This document shows positions 55,310 through 64,000 of a DNA stretch of 64,000 nt, one piece after another. The first letter of the stretch is position 1. The number at the start of each line of letters is the position of its first letter. The stretch is from Margaritifera margaritifera (taxonomy: Eukaryota > Mollusca > Bivalvia > Unionida > Margaritiferidae), in the NCBI GenBank assembly GCA_029931535.1, contig JAQPZY010000646.1, positions 216,001 to 280,000 of the forward strand, given 5' to 3'. Below the pieces are notes generated by a model that ran no database searches, had not been told where the DNA came from, and worked only from the letters and a program-made list of their open reading frames with translations. The position numbers and the translations under genes were made by a program.

Positions 55310-56700
55310 AGAGGCTTGGTCTGGCATAACGGTTGATGGCTGGGTCCTTTCTATAATAAAATATGGCTACCACTTTGGTTTTGGGATCTTCCTCCTCAAG
55401 TAAGGTTCCCCATTTTCTTTCACCAGTTAAATCTGGTGCGCTTAAATGAAGAGGCTCACTCCCTTCTTCAGAAGGGTGCAATAGAGAGGATGTTAAATGA
55501 CCATTCTCTGGCCTTCGACTCTCTGATTTTCCTGGTTCCCAAGAAAGGGGGAAAGTCCCGTCTAATTATTAACCTTTCCTCTCTAAACAGGCTTCTGTTG
55601 GAGGAACCATTCAAGATGGATACCACAGCCTCAATAAGAAATGTCATAAGACTTGGCGATTGGGCAGTCTCCATTGATTTTCAGGATGCGTACCTTCACA
55701 TCCCTATCATTCTTCCACACAGGAAGTATCTCTGGTTTTGCTTGGATTGGGATGTCTTCCAATTTTGAGCTCTGCCATTCCACACCCAGAACTTTTACCA
55801 GGGTCATGGGAGTAGTTGCAGTCCATTTAAGATCACTAGGTATCCCAATCCTCCAATATTTCAATGATTGGTTGATCCACAATATTATGGTAGTTTAGAG
55901 TCCCTCAGACTAGAACTGTCTCACTGTTGGTCCATAGAAATCAGGCTGGATCTTCTACCAAAGTTAGAGAAATAAGCGCTAAATCCATCTCAAGATTTTG
56001 TCTATATGGGGATGAATTTCCTCACAAACAGAGGATTAGTCTGTGTCTATCTAGACAGAGTAGACAAGATCGTGTTGCTGTTGGAGATGCTGAGAGTAAG
56101 GAACGCGTTGTCAGATCATGTTTTTCTCTCTCTGCTGGGGACCTTGATATCTGCAGTGGACCTGGTTCCCCTAGGCAGACTGCACTTGCATCCTCTCCAG
56201 TTTCTCCTTTTAGCAGCTTGGAAACCACACAGGGACCCCTTGAATGCTCCAATTTCTCTGGGTCATTATTTCCACCATCATCTGAATTGGTGGACAAATT
56301 GGGACCGGTTTCTGGCCGGAGTCCCCATGCACCCTCTGAACTCCACTCTTACCTGTTCACAGACGTGTCAGATTCATGATGGGTTGCTCATCTAGAGTCG
56401 GAAGGACTTATTCTTCAGGGTTCATGGTCTCAGGAAGAATCTACCCTCCACATCATCAATTTGGAAATGAGGCAGTGTTCTTAGCCCTTAAGGGGTCCGT
56501 CCACTAAATAAGAGGTCACATGATAATCTCTGACAACAACACGTCAGTGGTAGTGTACCTCAGGAGACAAGGAAGCACACATGCACCTTGTCTCTTCATG
56601 GAGGTTTGCCACATTCCTGGCAGGAAGAACATTTTGGCGGACAGTCTGTCAAGGAAAGGGAAGATAGTTCTTACGGGATGGTCACTCCACCAATCCGTAG
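55310..56700 (+). pseudogene. Reverse transcriptase and RNase H of A3
   Basis: An open stretch (55436-55768) carries EEAHSLLQKGAIERMLN, FLVPKKGGKSRLIINLSSLN, DFQDAYLHIPIILPHRK and YLWFCLDWDVFQF. The active-site block near 55856 reads YFNDWLI, so the first Asp is Asn. The thumb (MGMNFLTNRGLVC, 56006) follows in another frame. RNase H shows FTDVSDS (56357), SDNNTSVVVYLRRQGS (56530) and HIPGRKNILADSLSRKG (about 56610-56655), the best preserved end of this domain in the window. Confidence 0.78.
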
Positions 56701-58060
56701 CAGACTGCCTGTTCCAACTTTGGGGAACTCCCTTGGTGGGCTTGCTTGCTACCAAGCTGAACAACAAGCTTCCCTTTTACGTTTCCCCAATCCCCGGCCA
56801 GAGGGCCTGGGCAGTGGACGCCTTCAGCTTGTAGTGGGATCATCTGTTCGCTTATGCCTTCTCACCCTTCGGGATGTTCCCACAGGTCCTACACAAAGTC
56901 AGGCACTACACGGCTCAGCTCATTTTAATTGCCCCTCTGAGTTCGCAGTGATCATGGTTTATAGATCTTCTTGATCGGCTGGTGGACCATCCCAGGACCT
57001 TACCTCAGAGGAGGGATCTCCTGTCGCAAAACTGGGGCTCTGTCCTACACAACAGCCCACAGATTCTCCACCTTTATGCTTGGGTCATCTCAAACGATCT
57101 CTCTGCAAAGACAAGGTTTTGATCCTAGTTGCCAAGTGCATCATTCAGTCCAAGAAAAGATCTACGTCCATGGTATTTGATGTCATATGGAGAATCTTTT
57201 GTGATTGGTGTAGTAGAAAATGTGTTGATCCTAACTGTCCCTCTGTGAGTGCAGTGGCCAGTTTTCTTCTCTTCCTTTTTGAAGAGAAACAATGCTTGGT
57301 TTCTACTATTAAGGGTTATCGAGCAGCCCTTTCCAACACTCAGAAATTTTCAAATGGCCAAAACATCGGGACAGATTCTTTATTAGCAGACCTGATCAGA
57401 TATTTTGAACTGCAAAGACCAGTGCCTAAATGGAAGCTCTCTTGTGACTTGTGGTATGTTAATAAACCCCCCTATGAACCTTTGGGTGAAGCTTCCTTTC
57501 AGAACCTTACTCTCAAGATGGTTTTCTTGATCACCTTAGCATCTCGAGACAAAGGTGTGAGCTTCATGCCCTATCCATAAAGCAGGGCTGTATCAGGTTG
57601 AATGGGAATTATGAGTCAGTTTCCCTCCTTTGCCAACCAGGTTTTTAGCAAAAAACCAGCTTTCTTTGGTTGCTCCACTCCCAATTGAGATCCCCAATCT
57701 CAGCCATATCTGTGCTGGGGATGACCAAGATAGACTTTTATGTCCAGTTAGGGCTCTACGTTTTTACTTCTTAGCCTCTAAAGAGAGAAGGAAGGGTAGA
57801 AACTGTCTTTTCCTTCCCATTAAACGTTCAGCTGATATTTCAACACCCACCATTTCTAGGTGGATTGCATAACTATCAGGAGAGTTTACCAGTCCCTTAC
57901 TGATAGCGATCTGTTTTTTATGAAAATTAAAGTCCATGAGGTTTGATCCATTGCAGCCTCATGGGCCTATCAACTCATTCATCTTTAGAGGATGTGATGA
58001 AAGCCACTTTTGGCACTCTCACACTATATTCTCCTCCTTTTACCTTCGCTTGTTAGCCCA
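56700..58060 (+). pseudogene. Methyltransferase-like domain and tyrosine recombinase of A3
   Basis: QLWGTPLVGLLATKLNNKLP and YVSPIPGQRAWAVDAFSL (56710-56830) form the methyltransferase-like block. The recombinase N-terminal domain is open in one 166-codon frame (57080-57580): VASFLLFLFEEKQCLVSTIK, GYRAALSNTQKFS, PPYEPLGEASF. The first catalytic Arg region is shifted (LASRDKG). Further on, PNLSHICAGDDQDRLLCPVR and ISRWIA (57630-57872), then KIKVHEV-stop-SIAASWAY, where HxxR has lost its Arg codon to TGA; the Tyr block is out of frame. Confidence 0.75.
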
Positions 58061-60087
58061 CCAAAGCGAATGCATTTTCTCACTGGACCCAATTGTTGTC
58101 GCACAGAAAGTGGCCCATGCAGATTCCATCCCACAGTAGTCTTCTGCTCTTCTGTGAGGGTGAGTATTCCTTGTGTTTGTTTTTATTCGCCAGTTGTGGG
58201 ATCATCAGTCTCCCATTAAACTGACAAATTCAGCTGTACAATAGCAACGAGTATGGTATTACTGATATAAAATGTAGTTTGTTTTGGGCGGGAGGGGTAG
58301 AACTAATTGTAATGATGCAATACTAACCTGTTTCTATTGCCAGATTCCCTCCTCCAACACCACACTGATGTCCCACTAAGTTAGGCTGCTCCCTCAAAAT
58401 AATGAAGAGCACCAGCATGCATGCCCAATATGTGTGTGGTTCTCCTGCATGGGTGATCCAGTGTTCTGGAAGCTTCTGGTTCACCCTAATGGGAGGACGA
58501 AATTTTCATCATTCAGTTTGGGTATTTTCCTCCCAGAAAAGTACTAGCTATGCAATAGCAACAGGTAAGTATAACATCATTAAAATTAGTTTTACCCCCG
58601 CCAACCCCAACCCCAGCTACATTTTTGCATCTCGACAAAAGTAACTCATCTGTATGAAAAACTACTGCACTGTGACCCTAATTTCATGCATGAGTGACTT
58701 GTGTATTCTTCTGTTACAATTTGGTATGTGGATGCATCTCAACAAGAGTAACTCAACCATACCAAAACTAGGTCACTGACTTAATATGAACACTTGAGTG
58801 ACTTGTAATTTTAACCATTCATTTATTATGCCTGCAATATATTTAACCCTATTTCATGTACACTCTAGAAATTGGGCATGTTGATGAATCTCAAAGAGTA
58901 ACACAGGCATAAGAAAACTCGGTTACTGTGACCTAATTTGCATGCTTGAGTGGCATTCATTTTCAGCTATTAATTTTTTGTACCTTGCCCTTACAAAGAT
59001 AACATATGTGGCTTGTAAGTCACTTATATTCATCACTTAAAAAGGGCTTACAAGTTAGCTGTAAGTGACGAGTCACTTTATGGGTAACTTAAAAGTGACA
59101 TATAGGTAAATGATTAGGATTTTACATGCAAATTAGGCATTTCACTTATAAATCAAGTATATGGATAAGTCGAATGTAATCCATTCACTTACAACAATTA
59201 TAGGTCACTTATAAGTGACATAAAGGTGAATGATTAGGATCTTACTACACATATGAATGAAATGTAAGTCATTCACTTACTACACTTATACATAATATAA
59301 GATATAAGTAAATCTCTGCTAAATTTAATGATTTGGGGTTTTCAAAGATCCTGCCCCAGCGCTTGACAATTAGTAACATAATTTTAAAACATTAGCCTGC
59401 CACATTGAATCACCACATTTCAAACAGCTTGCTCAGTATCAGACTTTTAGCTGAAATAAATAAGTGACAACCATAAAAATAATTTATTCCCAACGTAATA
59501 AATATTTTTTCTTTCAAACATACATCTCGGGCAGAATTCATCACCAGAATTTGAATGCAGGTTTTGACTCACAGGCAGCAGTGTAGTTTTCTTTCAGAAT
59601 ACAATATCCATTCTACTTTGACTTGTAAACGAATGCTGTTTCAAAAACTAATTGTCAGTGTGTGAATCCTAGGATATTTATGTATATTTTATGATGCTGG
59701 AAAGCATACAAGCGAACAAAACAAAACTGTTTAAGGGAACAAGTCAGCATAACATAGTTGCATCTGCAAACCACCATGGTTTAAATTCCGGAGACAGAGG
59801 TAGTGTGGCTAAGCCTGAATTATAAGCGTTCATCCTGAAAAAAGCAGGCTCCAGATTTGTTGCTGTTGAAGCATCTTTTCAATTTCAATGTAAGCATGCA
59901 GCAATTAAATATAGTCAATTATTTTATTAAAATGCACATAATTGAACATTTATTGCTGAATACTATTGTTTTAAATGAAATTACAGAAAACAATTATTGC
60001 TGGATGCTGAAGAAGTCCAAGCTCAAAGGTGCATACCCAGTGTGTGCATGTGTGTATTCTTACTCATGTCCCCATTTTGCAATTCAC

Positions 60088-60128
60088 ACACATACACACA
60101 CACACATGCACACATGCACACACACGCG
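60088..60128. repeat. (CA)n microsatellite
   Basis: CACACA run with interspersed TGC, inside the inverted-repeat transposon. Confidence 0.9.
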
Positions 60129-60299
60129 TATATATTGCTTTAGTCTAGCTTTGATACCTAAGTTTTTTTCAGTTGTTTCCTTTTGTTTTTTAACTTTAAA
60201 ATATTTTCAATAAAACATGATGAAATTGCCTTTATTTTGATTTGAATCTCATTGAAATTAATAAATTTGGTAGGAAGTGATGAATTTTGAAAAAAGTTC

Positions 60300-60560
60300 A
60301 TTGTTGCACATTTTGGTTACAACTCAGTTTGTAGAACCTCAGACTTGTAATAGAAGCGTCGCAGGTTCATTACCTCCCTGGAGCTACAGTGGCACAATGG
60401 TTAGAAACCTGAAGTCATGTCCTACCATTGATCAGCCAGGGTCAGCTACTGTGGTGTTTTTTTGGGCAAGTCAAATTTACTCCAATTGCCTCGGCAATAA
60501 GTAACCTACTTGTGTTGCTGTCCTTTAAAACATCAAACCAAGCAAACCAATCAATAGCCA
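60300..60560 (+). mobile_element. tRNA-derived SINE, possibly with a second tRNA-like head
   Basis: From 60380, GGAGCTACAGTGGCACAATG through ACTGTGGTGTTTTTTTGGG, ACTCCAATTGCCTCGGCA and AAGTAACCTACTTGTGTTG matches the SINE at 36767; the tail is CAAACCAAGCAAACCAA. Just upstream, 60300-60375 also looks tRNA-like (ACAACTCAGTTTGTAGAAC and GCAGGTTCATTACC as B box), so the copy may be dimeric or two SINEs side by side. 60560-60700 resembles the body of a further related repeat (GGGGCGGCTGCCTCGGTG). Confidence 0.72.
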
Positions 60561-61409
60561 CCCATGCCAGCCTGGGGCGGCTGCCTCGGTGTTTCCTTGG
60601 GAGAGGCACTTAGCACCTATTTTCTTGGTATGATATAGACAATAATATGTCAGAAGTGCTGTTAACCAGTCCCCTCCCCACCAACGGGAAAGACAAAACC
60701 TTTTGTTGGACTTGTTATACTTTGCGGTAAACCTTGGACTTTAGACTGTCTTTTGCAATGAACTGTTAAGCAGAAAATGACAATGTCCTTGAACTTACAG
60801 TTTACTTGTACTCAGCTGATAAAGGCTTATAACACTTATAAATGAATTATATAACTTGTAAGGGAAATGTAGGTGAAGCATAGATTAATATTTCTTCACT
60901 TGTATTGTACTTATACTTCCATAGACTGGCATTTCACTTGCTTCATTTCATATCCAAGTATAACTTTTAAGTGACCTGTAAGTCCTCTATAAGTCAGCCA
61001 TACCGTCACTTACAAGCCAGAATAAGTTATTTTCGTAAGGGCAAATATCTTGAGCTCAATTTCATGTACAACTCATAAAAACTGGTATTTGGATGCATCT
61101 TAACAAGAATAACTAAATCATATCAAAATTAGCTCACTGTGACCCAATTTTTATGTTTGAATGACTTTTAAATTTGTATTTTCCACCATTCATTCCACCA
61201 TTCATTCATTAAGTCCTCGAGATCTTGAACCCTATTTCACCTTCACTCATGAAAATTGGTATCTGGATTTATCTCGGGAAGAGTAACTCGGGCATACCAA
61301 AAGTCATTGTGACCTAATTTGTATTGCCAGTCATTCGTTCATTATGTCCCAATATCATGGACCTCATTTCATCTACAGTACACTAGTGAAAATTGGTATG
61401 AGGATACAT

Positions 61410-61412
<3 letters not shown>

Positions 61413-61456
<44 letters not shown>
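61413..61456. repeat. (GA)n microsatellite
   Basis: About 21 GA units replacing the GAGTAACTC segment of one array monomer. Confidence 0.95.
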
Positions 61457-61459
<3 letters not shown>

Positions 61460-62545
61460 ACCAAAACTTAGTCACAGTGACCTAATTTCCACACTTGAGT
61501 GACATCTGTATTTTCAGCTATTTGTTCATTGCCCACTTGGACCATATTTTACCTAAACTCACAAAAGTAAGTATGTGGATGCATCTCGGGAAGAGTAACT
61601 CAACTGTATCAGCCCTAGGTAACTGTGACCCAAATTTCATGCATGATTGACTTGTATTTTCAGCTATCCATTTGTTGCACATTAATATTTTGGACTCTAT
61701 TTCACCTACACTCATGCAAATTGATTCATACCAGGATGAGTAAATCTTCCATACCAAAAGAATGTTGCTTTGATCTAACTTTAAAAGATACGAGTAACAT
61801 TTGTATTTCAGACATTTGTTAGGTACACCCTACACAAATCAAATCACTGTCTTTCATACTTGAGTGACCTGTTTATATGAAGCTATTTTTTAATGCACCC
61901 TCAATAATTTGGGCCCTTTTTCACCAAGTCATACAAATTGGTATGTGGATGGATTTTTGAGAGTAACTCAAACATATCAAAACTAGGTTACTGAGACCTA
62001 ATATTATGCTTAAGTGACATTGTTTTTTTTCAGCATTCATTTATTATAACTTGGCTGTACCAAAACATTGTCACTCTAACCTGATTTGCACACTTTGGGA
62101 CACGTGTATTTTCAGCTACTTCGTTCATTACATTCTCAATATCTGTGACCCTCTTTTACCTCACTCATGAAAATTGGTATGTGGATGCATCAGAAAGAGT
62201 AACTCAGGCTTACTTGAAGTTGGTCACTATGACCTAATTTTTATGTTTGAGTGACTTATGTATTTTCAGCTCTTTTCTGATGCCCTTAATTATCTTGAAC
62301 CTTATTTCACCTACATTTATGAAAATAGGTACGTGGATGCATCTCCATGAGAGTAGCTCAGCCATACCAAACAGTCACAGTGACCCAATTTTCACACTTG
62401 AGTGACAGGTGTATTTTCATCTGTACATTTGATAACCCTCGATATCTTAGGCCCTATATTTCCTATGCTCAAGAAAATTGACAGTTGGATGCATCTCAAA
62501 GAGACTAGCACAACTATACCATACTAGATCACTGTTACATAATTT

Positions 62546-62904
62546 TTATGCTAATGTTTCTAATTTCAGCACTTGTTTCTTACATCCTTTGTATCTTTAA
62601 TCTTATTACTTTTAGACTAATTATATTTTGTATCAATCCTACACTAATGAAACTTAGTATCTTGATGCAGCCTAATGAATATTATATGTGTAGAACTATT
62701 TCTTCATTCACATGGTGGCTTAGTCATTATCTTAGACTCACAACCAGTGGGTACAGTATTTGAATCCTATCTAGAGCAGAGATGGAAATTGAATGAAGGC
62801 CCTCTGTGAATCAAATTTGAGAGATGATTGTTTTGATGCCATAATGGAACCAATACCCCTAGTATTTATGAAGATGCTCCAGATGCTGGGGATACGATAA
62901 CAAA
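62546..62904. other. Spacer with a possible decayed SINE head
   Basis: 62690-62770 has GGTGGCTTAGTCATTATC and TATTTGAATCC at tRNA-like A/B-box spacing, but the body of the SINE family does not follow. Otherwise unassigned. Confidence 0.35.
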
Positions 62905-64000
62905 AACTTTGGTGATTCCTAAACATGTCAACAAACCATTGTTTGAGGATGCATGCAAAAATGCAATTTGGGAATGGAGAAAGGTTCTTATAAATTTTAG
63001 TGCCGATCTAGGAACCAAAAATCTGTATAAATACCATATATACAGAGTGAAAACTCATCATACCTTTACAGAGAACAAGAGAAAAACCTGGATATCCTAT
63101 GTATCAAGATTGAACACTCACTTCTCCATTAAATCAGTATGGAATATGGTATGAACAATCATTGGCAAAAATGAAAGTAGCTGTATCAAACACTTAAAGA
63201 AATCTGATGAAATGATCAAGATCTTACTTGAAATTTAAACTACATTGGCTGAAACATTCTTGAAAAATTATTCACAAGACAATTATTTTGAAAGCTTCCA
63301 GTGTTGAAAACCTGAAAGGTTCTTTGAAATTTGGAATCTGCTTGCATTGCAAATTACAAAAAAAGCTTCACTAAGAGAACTACAGGACTATTTTGATCGA
63401 GCTCTTGACACTTCAGCAGGAGCAGATGATATCTATCTATCAGTTTGTGAAACACTTAACCTGATACAGCCCTCAATACACAACTAAACATTTTCAATCG
63501 AATTTCAGAAACTGGCTACATACTACTGTCTTGCCATGAAGCAATAGTAATACCAGTAACTAAACCTGGAAAGGAGCATAACAACCCTTCCAAATATTGT
63601 CCCATATCAATAACAAGCTGTATTTGAAAAGCCATTGAGTGGATAATAAATGATAGACTCTCTGGTATCTCTAGTCCAACAAGCTACTATCATTGTGGAT
63701 TTAGATGCCAGAAAAACACAATAGACCATTTTGTCAGGCTTGAAATATTTATTAGAGAAGCTTTCATAAAGAAGGAACATGTAATTGCCATCTTTTATGA
63801 CACCACATAAAAGTATGACACCACATGATAAATTACCTATTCAACCTAGGTCAAAATGGCATACCAAACTGTATATCCAATTTTTGGGAAGATATAAATT
63901 TCCAAGTTAAGGTTGACAGCTTGCTTTCTAAAGCTATCCTTAGGCTTTGGGTTTACCTCAGGGGAGCATATTATCAGTTGCCCTATTCAACATAAAAATT
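62905..64000 (+). pseudogene. Jockey-type LINE ORF2 relic, runs off window
   Basis: The first frame (62909-63154) holds the endonuclease-to-RT linker: PLFEDACKNAIWEWRKVLIN, KTWISYVSRLNTHFSIKSVW. After stops, the reverse transcriptase follows in pieces: a region like VIPVTKPGKEHNNPSKYCPI (about 63545-63605), TSCI-stop-KAIEWIINDRLSGI, then SYHCGFRCQKNTIDHFVRLE and FIREAFIKKEHVIAIF (63675-63800). The expected order for jockey-superfamily elements is kept up to the first Asp motif, where it degrades (FYDTT). The palm YADD block would lie beyond 64000. Confidence 0.78.

Larger units (their letters stand above)
52976..58625 (+). mobile_element. DIRS-like retrotransposon A3 (near complete, decayed)
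   Basis: Left terminal repeat 52976-53165 (TACCTGTTGCTATTGCATAG, TTTTGTCCTCCCATTAG), leader to 53483, gag 53484-55300, reverse transcriptase and RNase H 55310-56700, methyltransferase-like region 56700-57000, recombinase 57090-58060, complementary region about 58200-58262, and right end unit 58265-58625 with GCAATAGCAACAGG and TTAAAATTAGTTTTAC. It has the same order as A1 and is clearly of the same subfamily. All frames are broken. Confidence 0.86.
58985..61044. mobile_element. 2.06-kb inverted-repeat DNA transposon, non-autonomous
   Basis: The ends are inverted over about 40 bp (roughly 32 identical): TTGCCCTTAC, then TGGCTTGTAAGT, on both sides reading inward. The first and last ~300 bp are packed with short palindromic phrases (CACTTATAAGTGAC, TTACTTGTAAG, CTTATAA). 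It interrupts the 150-bp array: the array phrase AATATCTTGA-CC-TATTTCATG resumes right after it. No target duplication is obvious and no transposase frame exists. The superfamily is open. A SINE and a CA repeat lie inside. Confidence 0.75.
58630..62545 (+). repeat. Degenerate ~150-bp tandem array, interrupted
   Basis: About a dozen monomers share GAGTAACTCA, CATACCAAAACTAGGTCAC, TGTGACCTAATTT, GAGTGACTTGTGTATTTTC and AAAATTGGTATGTGGATGC. Anchors lie near 58640, 58750, 58890, then, after the insertion at 58985-61044, near 61105, 61280, 61595, 61970, 62195, 62350 and 62505. Monomers are strongly diverged, so the array is old. No head or tail modules are recognised. Confidence 0.78.

Noticed and set aside
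58985..61044. TTAA or 8-bp target duplication for the 2.06-kb element
   Set aside because: Flanks (GTACC and ATATC) show no convincing duplication.

Overview
This is eukaryotic, non-coding-rich DNA: AT-rich, no operons, no dense ORFs, phase-matched exons with GT/AG borders, tRNA-derived SINEs, microsatellites, and retro- and DNA-transposon remains. The repeat repertoire (DIRS-type tyrosine-recombinase retrotransposons, a Polinton DNA polymerase relic, tandem-core repeats with terminal hairpins) fits a marine invertebrate, most likely a mollusc or another lophotrochozoan. The species cannot be fixed from the sequence alone.

Host gene. Three exons on the + strand (8557-8701, 28294-28388, 38219-38396) have matching phases and read through without a stop. 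They look like the only ordinary host coding sequence here. The product is unrecognised and ends this stretch in a charged, probably coiled-coil segment. Its introns (about 19.6 and 9.8 kb) are filled with mobile DNA.

Layout. 1-8.5 kb: tandem-core repeats, a SINE, a pogo-like MITE, a LINE reverse-transcriptase relic on the minus strand, and a tandem array carrying a textbook hAT-type MITE. 8.5-20.5 kb: exon, a complete tandem-core repeat, a hAT transposase relic, a 3' DIRS fragment (B1) and minisatellites. 20.57-26.82 kb: the best preserved DIRS-like element (A1), with inverted terminal repeats, gag, reverse transcriptase, RNase H, methyltransferase-like domain and tyrosine recombinase. 27-33 kb: exon, then a Polinton-type DNA polymerase B relic on the minus strand, cut by a tandem-core repeat. 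33.3-41 kb: 5' DIRS fragment (B2), two pogo-family copies (one with a transposase DNA-binding domain), a SINE and the third exon. 41.2-58.6 kb: DIRS elements B3, A2, a solo end and A3, all on the + strand and partly end to end. 58.6-62.5 kb: a degenerate ~150-bp array split by a 2.06-kb inverted-repeat transposon. 62.9-64 kb: a broken jockey-type LINE running off the window.

No mobile gene here is intact; every one carries stops or frameshifts. All six DIRS-like copies or pieces lie on the same strand and several abut each other, as if new copies insert into old ones.
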